Shown here in pieces: positions 45,918-56,456 of a stretch of 64,000 nt of DNA. The stretch is from positions 124,001-188,000 of the forward strand of contig NZ_OVCN01000004.1 in NCBI RefSeq assembly GCF_900406815.1. The letters run 5' to 3'. A program made the position numbers and the translations under genes. Each line of letters begins with the position of its first letter. Within the stretch, counting starts at the first letter, position 1. Source of the stretch: Acinetobacter haemolyticus. GTDB lineage: Bacteria; Pseudomonadota; Gammaproteobacteria; Pseudomonadales; Moraxellaceae. The notes beneath the pieces were generated by a model that did not search any database, had not been told where the DNA came from, and was given only the letters and a program-made list of their open reading frames with translations.

Positions 45918-48599
45918 ATGATTCAGCAAATCACTGCTCCATTACGTGAAGATGTCCGCTTATTGGGCAATCTACTCGGTGAGACCCTAAAACAACATGC
46001 AGGGCAAGATTTGTTTAATCAAATCGAACAAATTCGCGCATTAGCCAAAGGCGCTCGTGACGGTCAAATCGAAGCAGAAAAGCAATTAGAACAACTTTTC
46101 CTTGGTTTAAAAGATGAAGAAATCTTGCCACTGACGCGTGCATTCTCACATTTTTTAAACTTTGCAAATATTGCCGAGCAGTACCATGTGGTACGCAATC
46201 GTCGTCAGGCTGAGTTTGACGAGCAAGTCCCCAACCCTAACCCTCTCGCACCACTATTCGAAAAGTTCAAAACACAACAAATTTCGGCACAACAACTATT
46301 CCAACAAATTTGTGACCTGAATATTGAATTGGTATTGACCGCTCATCCAACGGAGATTAGCCGTCGCACCTTGATTCAAAAATATGATGATATTACCGAT
46401 TGTCTTTCTCGACTGGATCAACAAAAGTTAACGCCAAAAGAGCGTCAGCAAGCCATTGCGGTACTCAAGCAGCTTATCAGTTCTGCTTGGCAAACGGATG
46501 AGATTCGACAACACCGCCCAACCCCAGTAGATGAAGCCAAATGGGGCTTTGCAACCATTGAGCAATCGTTATGGAATGCAGTGCCTAAATTTATCCGTGA
46601 GCTGAATGAACTTACTCAGCAACATTGTCAAAAGGAGCTACCACTCGACATCGCCCCAATCCGTTTTGCATCTTGGATGGGTGGAGATCGTGATGGTAAT
46701 CCAAATGTCACCCATCAAGTGACTCAAGAGGTGCTGTGGTTATCACGCTGGCAAGCGGCTGATTTATATCTCCGTGATATCGAAAATTTACGCTGGGAAC
46801 TCTCCATCCAAAGTTGCTCGCAAGAATTAACAGATGCGTTGGGTTATGCCCATCCTGAGCCTTATCGAGAATATTTGCGTGACACCCGTGAACGTTTAAA
46901 AGCCACCCGAACTTGGTTAGGGCAGCGTCTTCAGGGCATTGAAGGGGATGACAGCAATATTATTCGAACCAAGGATGAACTGTTAGCGCCCTTATTGCTT
47001 TGCTACCGCTCACTGATGGACCGTAATCTCGCCGAGATTGCCAATGGGCAATTGCTGGATTTTATTTACCGTGTGAACTGCTTTGGTATTGAGCTGCTAA
47101 AACTCGATATTCGCCAAGAATCAGGGCGGCATCGCCAAGCTGTTTCAGCCATTACTGAATATTTAGGCTTAGGTAATTTTGAGTCATGGACAGAACAAGC
47201 ACGACAAAACTTCTTGATTCAAGAACTTCAAAGTAAGCGCCCATTACTTCCAAAGTTTTTTAATGAGCCTGAAGGCAGCCTCATTCAGCATCCTGATGTA
47301 CTGGAAGTGTTTGCTACCATGCGTACCTTAGCTGAACAACCAGCAGAGAGCTTAGGTGCTTATATTATCTCCATGGCAGAATATCCAAGCGATGTATTGG
47401 CGGTTTTATTACTACAAAAAGAAGCCGGCATTCAACATCCGCTTCGTGTAGTGCCTTTATTTGAAACTTTAAAAGATCTCGATGGCGCAGCCAAAACCAT
47501 GGATACCTTGTTCAATATGCATTGGTACAAACAGCATATTCAAGCTAAACATGAAGTCATGATTGGCTATTCGGATTCTGCTAAAGATGCAGGTTTTATG
47601 TCTGCCAACTGGGCACAATATCGTGCACAAGAAGAATTGACTGCAATTGCTAAAAAACATGGCGTACAACTGACCTTATTCCATGGTCGTGGCGGCTCGA
47701 TCAGTCGTGGGGGTGCTCCAACCCAACAAGCTTTATTTTCTCAGCCACCGGGGTCGATCTCAGGGGCGATTCGGGTGACTGAACAAGGTGAAATGATTCG
47801 CTTTAAGTTTGGGTTAGAAGGAATTGCCTTACAAAACTTAGAGATTTATACCGCTGCGACACTTGAAGCGACCTTGCTTCCCCCTCCTGTACCAAAGCAA
47901 GAGTGGCGCGCTTTGATGAATCAAATGACGGATTTATCGGTTCAAGTCTATCGTCAGACCGTACGTGAAAATCCAAACTTTGTGCGTTATCTTCGAACCG
48001 TTACACCAGAATTAGAGTTGCAAATGTTACCTCTCGGTTCTCGTCCAGCGAAACGTAAAGTCAGTGGTGGAATCGAATCACTTCGTGCAATTCCATGGGT
48101 ATTCGCATGGACACAGATTCGCTTGATGCTTCCCGCTTGGCTCGGTACAGGCACGGCGATTAATCAAGTTCACGAACAACACAAGAAAACCTTGGATGAG
48201 ATGCTGGAGCAGTGGCCTTATTTCCAAACGTTGATTGATATGTTGGAAATGGTGTTGTCCAAATCCGATGCTGATATTGCCTTGTATTACGAATCCCATC
48301 TCACACAGGATCAGGATCTCAAAGTATTGGGCGTAGAACTGCGCCAACGCTTGCAAAATGCGGTGGATACCTTATTGAGACTCAAAGGTGAATCAAAACT
48401 ACTGAGCAACAATGAGGTATTGGATCAATCAATGCAGGTACGCAAGCCTTATTTACTCCCCTTGCATTTACTACAAGCAGAATTGATGAAACGTCGTCGT
48501 GTTTATCTGGCTGAGCATCAGACTGAACACAGCCCTGTTGATCATGCCTTGATGGTGAGTATCGCGGGGATTGCAGCGGGTTTACGCAACACAGGCTAA
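45918..48599 (+). CDS. ppc: Phosphoenolpyruvate carboxylase
   Basis: It carboxylates PEP to oxaloacetate to refill the TCA cycle. The 893-residue protein has the catalytic T-A-H-P-T-E (His143), the bicarbonate/PEP loop F-H-G-R-G-G-S-I-S-R-G-G, G-Y-S-D-S-A-K-D-A-G and the C-terminal R-N-T-G that ends all bacterial PEP carboxylases. Length is typical. It is transcribed alone. Confidence 0.98.
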   Translation: MIQQITAPLREDVRLLGNLLGETLKQHAGQDLFNQIEQIRALAKGARDGQIEAEKQLEQLFLGLKDEEILPLTRAFSHFLNFANIAEQYHVVRNRRQAEFDEQVPNPNPLAPLFEKFKTQQISAQQLFQQICDLNIELVLTAHPTEISRRTLIQKYDDITDCLSRLDQQKLTPKERQQAIAVLKQLISSAWQTDEIRQHRPTPVDEAKWGFATIEQSLWNAVPKFIRELNELTQQHCQKELPLDIAPIRFASWMGGDRDGNPNVTHQVTQEVLWLSRWQAADLYLRDIENLRWELSIQSCSQELTDALGYAHPEPYREYLRDTRERLKATRTWLGQRLQGIEGDDSNIIRTKDELLAPLLLCYRSLMDRNLAEIANGQLLDFIYRVNCFGIELLKLDIRQESGRHRQAVSAITEYLGLGNFESWTEQARQNFLIQELQSKRPLLPKFFNEPEGSLIQHPDVLEVFATMRTLAEQPAESLGAYIISMAEYPSDVLAVLLLQKEAGIQHPLRVVPLFETLKDLDGAAKTMDTLFNMHWYKQHIQAKHEVMIGYSDSAKDAGFMSANWAQYRAQEELTAIAKKHGVQLTLFHGRGGSISRGGAPTQQALFSQPPGSISGAIRVTEQGEMIRFKFGLEGIALQNLEIYTAATLEATLLPPPVPKQEWRALMNQMTDLSVQVYRQTVRENPNFVRYLRTVTPELELQMLPLGSRPAKRKVSGGIESLRAIPWVFAWTQIRLMLPAWLGTGTAINQVHEQHKKTLDEMLEQWPYFQTLIDMLEMVLSKSDADIALYYESHLTQDQDLKVLGVELRQRLQNAVDTLLRLKGESKLLSNNEVLDQSMQVRKPYLLPLHLLQAELMKRRRVYLAEHQTEHSPVDHALMVSIAGIAAGLRNTG

Positions 48600-48617
48600 G
48601 CCCTTATACACAAGGTC

Positions 48618-48648
48618 GCCATCAACAGAAATCATCGCTGTTGATGGC
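48618..48648 (+). terminator. Hairpin after ppc
   Basis: GCCATCAACAG and CTGTTGATGGC (48618-48628, 48638-48648) form a perfect 11-base stem with a 9-base loop; no T run follows directly. Confidence 0.55.
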
Positions 48649-48911
48649 AGCATTGGCAAAATATTCCATTTCTATGAAAATTTTTAGAAAAAATTTAAAA
48701 AATTATTTTGAAAATAAGATAGTTAACTTTTCAAGCAATCTAAGCAAAATAAAGAATAAATCCGATAAGTTATTTTGAAACATATTTTACCAAAAGGTAA
48801 AAATATCAAACTTCAAAGCCTGATCTTCCCCACCTCTCCCAGATCAATAGGTTAAAGCTGGTTTTAATAAAGAGTATGATACGCGCTGATATCACATCAT
48901 GAGTCTAATTT
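48649..48911. other. Intergenic region upstream of the permease gene
   Basis: This AT-rich gap holds no gene. The word TTATTTTGAAA occurs twice in it (near 48703 and 48771). A candidate promoter is TTAAAG (48852-48857) with TATGAT (48875-48880), 17 bases apart. No riboswitch was recognised. Confidence 0.45.
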
Positions 48912-50207
48912 ATGTCCAGTTGGTTTCCAAAATGGCAACCGTATCAGGGAAAGATTGATCATCGCCCTGTTGCGACCAATGAATATTTACCGCCCTTACA
49001 AAGTGCGGTGCTAGGGGTTCAACACGCATTTGCAATGTTCGGAGCAACGGTATTGGCACCGTTACTCATGGGCTTTAGCCCAAATCTGGCCATTCTGATG
49101 TCAGGGATTTGTACCATCCTGTTTTTCTTCATGACGGGTGGACGTGTTCCCAGCTATTTAGGCTCAAGCTTTGCTTTTATTGGTGTAGTCGCAGCCGCAA
49201 CAGGACACATTACGGGCTCAGGAGCGAATCCCAATTTATCGGTCGCTTTAGGTGGCATCATTGCATGTGGTGTACTGTATACACTGATTGGTTTTGCGGT
49301 GATGCTGACAGGAACACGCTGGATTGAAAAATTAATGCCACCTGTAGTAACAGGTGCTGTGGTGATGATTATCGGTTTAAATCTCGCACCAATCACCATC
49401 AAAAGCGTTGCAGGACAACCTTTTGAAATGTGGATGGCATTGATCACGGTCTTGAGTATGGGACTGATTGCTGTCTTTACCAAAGGCTTATTACAGCGTT
49501 TACTCCTGCTCGTCGGTTTATTGGTTGCATATGCAATTTATGCGATTGCCACTAATGTTTTGGGACTCGGCAAAGCCATTGATTTCTCGCAAATCGCAGC
49601 GGCGCCTTGGTTCGGTATTCCAAGTTTTTCACATCCGACCTTTGAGTTGAATGCAATGTTGATCATTGCCCCTGTTGCCTTAATTTTAGTCGCCGAAAAT
49701 TTGGGTCACATTAAAGCAGTCGGTGCGATGACTGGAGAAAACCTCACTCCTCAGCTCGGTAAAGCTTTTGTCGCGGATGGCGTTGCGACCACCTTATCAG
49801 GAAGTGTCGGTGCGCCAGGTATGACCACGTATGGCGAAAATATTGGGGTTATGGCTGTAACCCGTGTTTATTCCACGATTATTTTTGTCATCGCAGGCGT
49901 ATTCGCGATCTTCCTCGGGCTTTCGCCTAAGTTTGGTGCCGTGATCAGTACCATTCCGACTGCCGTGTTAACAGGTGCTTCGATCGTGGTATTTGGGTTG
50001 ATTACCATTGCAGGGGCTAAAATCTGGATCGAAAATAAAGTTGATTTCTCCAATAATAAAAATCTAATTGTTGCTTCAGTGACCGTGATTCTTGGTGCAG
50101 GAAACTTTGAATTACTATTTGGTAGCTTTAATTTAGGTGGGATTGGTACCGCTACTTTTGCAGCCATTTTATTAAACTTATTATTTAGCATAAAAGATAA
50201 AAACTAA
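48912..50207 (+). CDS. uraA: Nucleobase:cation symporter (uracil-xanthine permease family)
   Basis: This 431-residue NCS2 transporter has about 12-14 hydrophobic segments and the family pattern Q-H-A-F-A-M-F-G-A-T-V-L-A-P-L near the N-terminus, with V-A-E-N-L-G-H and P-G-M-T-T-Y-G-E-N-I-G-V in the middle. These hold the substrate glutamate residues of UraA. Uracil is the most likely substrate; xanthine or uric acid cannot be excluded. It is followed by a terminator. Confidence 0.88.
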   Translation: MSSWFPKWQPYQGKIDHRPVATNEYLPPLQSAVLGVQHAFAMFGATVLAPLLMGFSPNLAILMSGICTILFFFMTGGRVPSYLGSSFAFIGVVAAATGHITGSGANPNLSVALGGIIACGVLYTLIGFAVMLTGTRWIEKLMPPVVTGAVVMIIGLNLAPITIKSVAGQPFEMWMALITVLSMGLIAVFTKGLLQRLLLLVGLLVAYAIYAIATNVLGLGKAIDFSQIAAAPWFGIPSFSHPTFELNAMLIIAPVALILVAENLGHIKAVGAMTGENLTPQLGKAFVADGVATTLSGSVGAPGMTTYGENIGVMAVTRVYSTIIFVIAGVFAIFLGLSPKFGAVISTIPTAVLTGASIVVFGLITIAGAKIWIENKVDFSNNKNLIVASVTVILGAGNFELLFGSFNLGGIGTATFAAILLNLLFSIKDKN

Positions 50208-50212
50208 AATTC

Positions 50213-50238
50213 AAGGCAGCGCTAAGCTGCCTTTTTTA
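50213..50238 (+). terminator. Terminator after the uracil permease gene
   Basis: AAGGCAGC and GCTGCCTT (50213-50220, 50226-50233) pair around a 5-base loop and run into six T. Confidence 0.85.
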
Positions 50239-50310
50239 TTCATATCATTATCCCGCTATCTCGCCTGAATCTAAGGTATGATGAGTTTTTAACTTTCAAT
50301 AAATTCGCTT

Positions 50311-51201
50311 ATGCGTTTTGATTTTTTTGATTTACAACTGGTTCTACATATTGTCAGCACGGGGAGTTTGACCAAAGGTGCTGAGCGTTCCGCAATTTCT
50401 CTACAAGCCGCCAGCGAACGGATGAAGAAGCTGGAACAATATTTTGAAACTCCGTTATTTATTCGACACCCCACAGGGGTTGAGTTAACCACGGCAGGAC
50501 ATGCCTTGGTTGAGCACGCACAACGCCTCATGTCACAAAAAAATCAACTTGAACAAGACATGCAACGTTTTCGGGACATCACGCCTCAATCCTTGACATT
50601 GTGGTGTAATTCTTCTGCCCAAAGTGAATATTTACCCACACTATTACCTCAGTACCTTGTCCATCATCCCGAAATCAATCTAGACTTGCATGAGGCAGAA
50701 AGCTCAGAAATTGTTGATGCGCTCACCCAAGGCATCGCCAGACTAGGTCTAGTGTCCAGCTTTTTTGACACCCGACACTTACACACAAAAGACTTTGCTA
50801 GTGATCCTTTGGTGTTGATTTGTCCGATCTCACATGCTTTGGCACAACATCATCATATCAATTTGCTTGATACTTTGAACTATAGCTTTATTGGCTTGAT
50901 GCCCCATCACTCTTTGCAGCAATCAATTGATACCCAAGCCAAATTATTAGGTTTTGACATCCAATATCGTCTACGACTCCCCAATTTTTCGGCGATCGCT
51001 GAGGTGGTCACCAAAGGTGTCGGTATTGCCATCATACCTGCACGTGCTGCACAACGCTTACATGCAAATTATCATTTTCATTCGGTACAATTACTCGGTG
51101 CATGGGCAAATCGTAAACTGCTTTTGGCCACACAAGACTTCGATCAACTTCCATTATGCTATCAACAATTTGCGGATTTTTTATTGCAACATCGTCCTTA
51201 G
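50311..51201 (+). CDS. LysR-family regulator beside a TauE-type exporter
   Basis: This 296-residue protein has an N-terminal winged helix (S-L-T-K-G-A-E-R-S-A-I-S-L-Q-A-A-S-E-R) and a substrate-binding domain (about 90-290). It is convergent with the TauE/SafE gene 7 bases downstream, and in other genomes such LysR-TauE pairs are often functionally linked. Effector and targets are unknown. Confidence 0.9.
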   Translation: MRFDFFDLQLVLHIVSTGSLTKGAERSAISLQAASERMKKLEQYFETPLFIRHPTGVELTTAGHALVEHAQRLMSQKNQLEQDMQRFRDITPQSLTLWCNSSAQSEYLPTLLPQYLVHHPEINLDLHEAESSEIVDALTQGIARLGLVSSFFDTRHLHTKDFASDPLVLICPISHALAQHHHINLLDTLNYSFIGLMPHHSLQQSIDTQAKLLGFDIQYRLRLPNFSAIAEVVTKGVGIAIIPARAAQRLHANYHFHSVQLLGAWANRKLLLATQDFDQLPLCYQQFADFLLQHRP

Positions 51202-51208
51202 AAATTGA

Positions 51209-51940
51209 TCAATGTAAAAACATATATCCGCCCAGTGCCACTAAACCCATAAAAAAAATACGGCGAAACTTCTGTTCATCCAATTGATAACGTATTTTTT
51301 TACCAAACCACATTCCGATCAATGCAGCTAACAACGCCAAAATAGACAATCGATAATCTAAGACCACACCTGACATCGGGTTATGATGCAAAAAAACCGC
51401 CAAACAAATCGTAGAAACGGTAAAAGTAAGCCCAAGTGCTTGTACTAACTCATCTCGTTTAAGCTGTAAAGATTGTAAATACGGTACAACAGGAATAATG
51501 ATCACACCTGTCGCCACTGTCACAGCCCCTCCCAGATATCCAATCACAGGAGATAACCAGCGTTCATGGGCAGTCAATTGTGGAAGTTTATTCACACATA
51601 AACCATAAAGCCCATAGATCGCCAACATACTGCCTAGGAGCAATTCACTACTTTGACCGTGGCTTTGATTCAATGTGGGTAGAAAACTCCAGATTGACCC
51701 AATCACAATCCCAAATAATAAAGACCAAAAACGACGAATAAACGCCCAAACTCGCCCTTCGGCAAAAAGTTGCCAGATATTGGTGACCATAGAGGGAACG
51801 ATGAGTAAAGCAGCAGCCTGAAAGGGACTCATTGCAATCGTGAGCAATCCCATTGAAACGGCGGGTAGCCCCAGACCAATCATGCCTTTAATCATGCCTG
51901 CAAAGGCAAAAACCAACACGATTATTGCTAAAAAAGTCAC
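51209..51940 (-). CDS. TauE/SafE-family anion exporter
   Basis: This 243-residue protein has seven or eight hydrophobic segments and the family's N-terminal G-M-I-K-G-M-I-G-L-G-L-P-A-V, with a related repeat (L-G-G-A-V-T-V-A-T-G-V) in the second half. Members export sulfite, sulfoacetate or related organosulfur anions. The substrate is unknown here. It is convergent with the LysR gene. Confidence 0.88.
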   Translation of the reverse strand: MTFLAIIVLVFAFAGMIKGMIGLGLPAVSMGLLTIAMSPFQAAALLIVPSMVTNIWQLFAEGRVWAFIRRFWSLLFGIVIGSIWSFLPTLNQSHGQSSELLLGSMLAIYGLYGLCVNKLPQLTAHERWLSPVIGYLGGAVTVATGVIIIPVVPYLQSLQLKRDELVQALGLTFTVSTICLAVFLHHNPMSGVVLDYRLSILALLAALIGMWFGKKIRYQLDEQKFRRIFFMGLVALGGYMFLH

Positions 51941-52019
51941 TGCTTAACTCCGATCTGTTATCGGAATGATGTTAAGCAAAAACAGTAGCTTGCCCTATTC
52001 TTTATTTTAGGAGGAGGCC

Positions 52020-53309
52020 TCAATGAGAGCTTGAGGCCATTTTATATTTTTCTTCGAGTACGTTGCTTAAAATACTTTCAATCATCCAAACCCGATACAA
52101 ACTGTTAAACACATAGCTTTGCTCGTCGATACGCAACTCTAAAACAGGAAAATCAGGTTGGTGCTTCTGCTGACAGAGCTCATCATTTTGCTTTAATAGC
52201 AACTCAACATCCTGTTCAGTCAATTGCGTAATCCCCAAATGCCGCTGCAGTCGTTGGAAGTGGGGTTTAAAAGAAAGATCCTTTCCTCGCGTCCAAACTG
52301 CTTCCAAAATTTGGTGAATACAATCCACCTGCTCATCGTTCGGTACACTATAGAATAGCTTCGCCATCTCATAAGTCGCTTCTTTGGACGGACGGCAAAA
52401 TGGTGTAAACATCACCTCCGTTCGTTTAGAAACACGTGTCGCCAAACTCCAATCAAACCAATCACGACCTTGATAACTCAGTGGGTAAATGTTGAGCTGA
52501 ATATTATAATAATCCGCGAGTTCTTCTTTGATATAAGCCAATAATAACCAACTCATTGGATCTTCGAGGGCGATATACAAATCTAATTCAGCATGCATGG
52601 CCTGAATTTCTGTTAAAGATTCAGTGTCATTAATTAAATGCTCACGCCATTCGATGTGATTAATGAGAAAAATAGGCGTTTCTGTCAATAATTTTTGTTG
52701 TTTTAAACGTCGTGTTAAACGCAATAAATCATCAACTGCTTGGTACTTCCGCTCACTCAATTCGAAATAGCTGGCTGCGACAGGAATATCTTTAAAGATC
52801 CGTTCAGGATAATCCTGCGGCTTTTGGTGTCGACTCGCCATGGTATAGAGCGTGCGTAATTTTCCATATTGCTGTTGCCACAACATATGAAAAACATCTT
52901 CTAGCAAATGTAAAAAATTTTGTTCTCTTAACGGTGTGTTTCTTAGAATCGTTTCTGCTTGTTGTAATGCTTCAGGATGAGGAATTTCAGGGGTTTCATC
53001 AAAACCAAAACGGTGCTGCTTGGCCAAAATCTTGGCATCATTTAAACAATAACGTTGCCAGTCCTGCTGCGACATCCCATTCGGGGGTTCCGCGGCTTGT
53101 TTGGAAATAATCACCTTCAATGGCTTTAGCTCATCACTCAGAATTTCATTGAGTTGAGCCAATTGCTGTACTGCTAGATAGCTATAAACATCGTCTAAAC
53201 GTAGGTAAATGCTTAAACCCTGCTCCGTAGGTAATACCGCCTGACGTGATGGTTTCTGATAAAACCAACTCGATCGGATAGGATCAAACCAACGACGTAA
53301 CAAAGACAT
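52020..53309 (-). CDS. DsbA/2-hydroxychromene-2-carboxylate isomerase-like protein, two-domain
   Basis: This 429-residue cytoplasmic protein seems to hold two thioredoxin-like DsbA-type domains: an N-terminal one (about 30-215, with L-R-L-D-D-V-Y-S-Y-L-A) and a C-terminal one (about 225-420, with A-L-E-D-P-M-S-W-L-L-L-A). No C-x-x-C motif is present, so disulfide exchange is unlikely; a GST-kappa/isomerase-like role fits better but is not proved. AGAGGCG before the ATG at 53309 supports this start; an upstream in-frame ATG at 53375 is less likely. Confidence 0.7.
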   Translation of the reverse strand: MSLLRRWFDPIRSSWFYQKPSRQAVLPTEQGLSIYLRLDDVYSYLAVQQLAQLNEILSDELKPLKVIISKQAAEPPNGMSQQDWQRYCLNDAKILAKQHRFGFDETPEIPHPEALQQAETILRNTPLREQNFLHLLEDVFHMLWQQQYGKLRTLYTMASRHQKPQDYPERIFKDIPVAASYFELSERKYQAVDDLLRLTRRLKQQKLLTETPIFLINHIEWREHLINDTESLTEIQAMHAELDLYIALEDPMSWLLLAYIKEELADYYNIQLNIYPLSYQGRDWFDWSLATRVSKRTEVMFTPFCRPSKEATYEMAKLFYSVPNDEQVDCIHQILEAVWTRGKDLSFKPHFQRLQRHLGITQLTEQDVELLLKQNDELCQQKHQPDFPVLELRIDEQSYVFNSLYRVWMIESILSNVLEEKYKMASSSH

Positions 53310-53452
53310 GTCGATCGCCTCTAATGGTCTCAAATAGATGATGGGTAGGTTGTACTCAAACTTGCAATCAAACAAGTGAGCAAATAAGGCTATTCAGTAT
53401 CTTATAAAATGATAAAAAAGTCCCCCTTAATTATAAGAGGGACTGGATTGGC

Positions 53453-55282
53453 TTACAAAACTCGTACTGCACCTTTGGCAGCACTGGTTGAATGCAAAGC
53501 ATAAATCTTTAATGACTTAGAAACTTTACGTTTACGTTCTTCAGCTGGATGCCAACCTTTTGCTTCTTGAACGGTACGACGATGCGCCATTGTTGCATCA
53601 TCAACATCAAGGTGAATGGTACGATTTGGAATATCAATCTGAATGGTATCGCCATCTTCAACCAGACCAATTGCACCACCTTCTGCTGCTTCTGGTGATA
53701 CGTGACCAATTGACAAACCTGAAGAACCACCCGAGAAACGACCATCGGTAATCAAGGCACAGTCTTTACCTAAGCCTTTCGACTTCAAATAACTGGTCGG
53801 ATATAACATTTCTTGCATACCCGGTCCACCACGTGGGCCTTCGTAGCGAATCACAACAATATCACCTGCCACGATTTTATGATCCAAAATCGCTTCCACA
53901 GCGGAATCTTGGCTTTCAAAAACACGTGCTGTGCCTGTGAATTTGAGGATTGATTCATCCACACCTGCTGTTTTTACGATACAACCATCTAACGCAATGT
54001 TGCCGTAAAGCACTGCCAAGCCACCATCTTTAGAGAAGGCGTGTTCTGCATTACGAATCACACCTTTTTCACGGTCACCATCAAGTGTTGAATAATAACG
54101 GTTTTGCGAGAATGCCACTTGCGTAGGAATACCACCCGGTGAAGAGCGGTAGAACTCATATACATCCGCATCTTCAGTGCGAATAATATCCCATTTGTCT
54201 AAAGCATCTTTGAGGGTTTTTTCATGTACAGTTGGGCATGAGGTATTCAATAGATTGGCACGGTCTAACTCACCCAAAATCGCCATGATACCGCCTGCAC
54301 GGTGTACATCTTCCATATGCACATCTGATTTTGCAGGGGCAACTTTAGACAACACTGGTACTTGGCGAGACAAGCGATCAATATCATCCATGGTGAAATC
54401 AACTTCTGCTTCGTGTGCAGCTGCAAGTAAATGTAATACGGTGTTGGTTGAACCACCCATTGCAATATCAAGCGTCATGGCATTTTCAAAAGCCGCTTTG
54501 GTTGCAATTGAACGTGGCAAAATGCTGTCATCATTTTGTTCATAATAACGTTTCGCCAGTTCAACCACTAAGCGACCTGCTCTTAAGAACAATTTTTCAC
54601 GATTGGCGTGGGTTGCCACGATTGAACCATTACCTGGAAGCGATAAACCAAGTGCTTCCGTTAAACAGTTCATTGAGTTGGCGGTAAACATACCTGAACA
54701 TGAACCACAAGTAGGACATGCAGAGCGTTCGAACGCTGCGACTTCTTCATCGGTATAGCTTTCGTCTGCCGCAACCACCATCGCATCGACAAGGTCAATC
54801 GCCTTCTCATCGCCACGGAATTTAACTTTACCCGCTTCCATTGGGCCGCCTGATACGAACACCACTGGAATGTTCAAACGCATAGCCGCCATCAACATGC
54901 CCGGTGTGATCTTGTCACAGTTCGAGATACATACCATTGCATCGGCACAGTGTGCATTGACCATGTATTCCACTGAGTCCGCGATCAAATCACGCGAAGG
55001 CAATGAATACAACATGCCGTCGTGACCCATCGCAATGCCATCATCAACAGCAATGGTATTAAATTCTTTTGCAACGCCACCCGATGCTTCAATTTCTCGC
55101 GCAACCAGTTGCCCTAGATCTTTAAGATGCACGTGGCCTGGAACAAATTGGGTAAATGAGTTGACCACCGCAATAATAGGTTTGCCAAAATCTTCATCTT
55201 TCATACCTGTCGCACGCCATAAACCGCGCGCGCCAGCCATATTTCTTCCATGTGTTGATGTTTTCGAACGATAATCAGGCAT
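53453..55282 (-). CDS. ilvD: Dihydroxy-acid dehydratase
   Basis: It dehydrates 2,3-dihydroxy acids to the keto-acid precursors of isoleucine and valine. The 609-residue protein has N-C-D-K-I-T-P-G-M and [11 protein letters not shown], which hold iron-sulfur cluster cysteines, and [14 protein letters not shown] near the C-terminus. I chose the ATG at 55282 (M-P-D-Y-R-S-K-T) because it matches known IlvD N-termini; a longer start at 55324 is possible. It is transcribed alone. Confidence 0.97.
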   Translation of the reverse strand: MPDYRSKTSTHGRNMAGARGLWRATGMKDEDFGKPIIAVVNSFTQFVPGHVHLKDLGQLVAREIEASGGVAKEFNTIAVDDGIAMGHDGMLYSLPSRDLIADSVEYMVNAHCADAMVCISNCDKITPGMLMAAMRLNIPVVFVSGGPMEAGKVKFRGDEKAIDLVDAMVVAADESYTDEEVAAFERSACPTCGSCSGMFTANSMNCLTEALGLSLPGNGSIVATHANREKLFLRAGRLVVELAKRYYEQNDDSILPRSIATKAAFENAMTLDIAMGGSTNTVLHLLAAAHEAEVDFTMDDIDRLSRQVPVLSKVAPAKSDVHMEDVHRAGGIMAILGELDRANLLNTSCPTVHEKTLKDALDKWDIIRTEDADVYEFYRSSPGGIPTQVAFSQNRYYSTLDGDREKGVIRNAEHAFSKDGGLAVLYGNIALDGCIVKTAGVDESILKFTGTARVFESQDSAVEAILDHKIVAGDIVVIRYEGPRGGPGMQEMLYPTSYLKSKGLGKDCALITDGRFSGGSSGLSIGHVSPEAAEGGAIGLVEDGDTIQIDIPNRTIHLDVDDATMAHRRTVQEAKGWHPAEERKRKVSKSLKIYALHSTSAAKGAVRVL

Positions 55283-55493
55283 TTTGTATTCCCAACAAGT
55301 TTGTGCTCGAGATGAATGGGACATTCTCTCTGGCGAAATGATACTGAGCTAAACCCATCATACTACAAGTTATCGCTTAACTGATGACCACAGAAACTAT
55401 CTTTTTTTGCTCAAAAGCTATTCCTTCCGTTCAATTAGGGGCTATGGGCTTTTTGGCTTATAATTTGCGGTAAGTTTTCTTTGGATTATCTTC

Positions 55494-56456
55494 GTGAAAA
55501 TCATTTTTGCTGGTACGCCCGAATTTGCGGCAACCGCATTGGCGGCATTATTAAAAACATCCCACCAGATTATAGCGGTTTATACTCAGCCTGATCGTAA
55601 ATCAGGACGTGGGCAAAAACTAACACCCTCTCCTGTAAAGCAACTCGCACTTGAACATGGCTTACCTGTTTTTCAACCCCTGCATTTTAAAGCATCGACT
55701 GAAGAAGGTTTAGCTGCTCAACAAGAGTTGGCAGCGTTAGGCGCGGATGTCATGGTGGTCGCTGCTTACGGTTTAATCTTGCCACAAACCGTATTAGATA
55801 CACCCAAATACGGTTGCTTAAATATTCACGGCTCTCTGTTACCTCGTTGGCGTGGTGCTGCACCGATTCAACGTGCCATTGCCACTGGTGACGATGAAAC
55901 AGGGATTACCATCATGCAAATGGCAGCAGGCTTGGACACAGGCGATATGATGTATAAAACCTATTGCCCAATCACTGCAGCAGATACCTCTGCAACATTG
56001 CATGACAAACTGGCAACGCAAGGTGCTGAAGCGATTTGTACCGTGCTTGAATCAGAACAAAGCCTACAGGACTTCATTGCCAAACGTGAAGTGCAAGATG
56101 AAACACACACTGTTTACGCACACAAATTAGTCAAAACAGAAGCACGCATCGACTGGACACAAACGGCAATCCAAATCGATCGCAATATTCGTGCCTTCAA
56201 TCCTTGGCCTGTGGCTTTTATCCAGCTTGATGAAAATAATGCGCTACGTGTTTGGGGATCAATGCTCTCTCAACATAGCAAAGCAGATGCGCAAATCGGT
56301 GAAATCTTGGCGATTGATAAACAAGGTGTACATGTCGCTTGTGGTGATAACAGTACCGTGTGCTTAACCAGTTTACAGTGGTCAGGGGGTAAGGCGCTTA
56401 ATCCTGTACAAATTGCCCAAACACAAAAATTGAATATTGGACAGATTCTCCCATGA
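55494..56456 (+). CDS. fmt: Methionyl-tRNA formyltransferase
   Basis: It formylates initiator Met-tRNA. The 320-residue protein begins with GTG, and has N-I-H-G-S-L-L-P-R-W-R-G-A-A-P (Asn110, His112), A-G-L-D-T-G-D-M and a C-terminal tRNA-binding domain (about 210-320). Its stop overlaps the rsmB start by four bases (ATGA). The fmt-rsmB pair is widespread; a def gene is not adjacent. Confidence 0.97.
   Translation: MKIIFAGTPEFAATALAALLKTSHQIIAVYTQPDRKSGRGQKLTPSPVKQLALEHGLPVFQPLHFKASTEEGLAAQQELAALGADVMVVAAYGLILPQTVLDTPKYGCLNIHGSLLPRWRGAAPIQRAIATGDDETGITIMQMAAGLDTGDMMYKTYCPITAADTSATLHDKLATQGAEAICTVLESEQSLQDFIAKREVQDETHTVYAHKLVKTEARIDWTQTAIQIDRNIRAFNPWPVAFIQLDENNALRVWGSMLSQHSKADAQIGEILAIDKQGVHVACGDNSTVCLTSLQWSGGKALNPVQIAQTQKLNIGQILP

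Noticed and set aside
48600..48911. A small RNA or gene in the gap after ppc
   Set aside because: Only a hairpin, two copies of an 11-base AT-rich word and a weak promoter for the permease were found; no conserved RNA structure was recognised.
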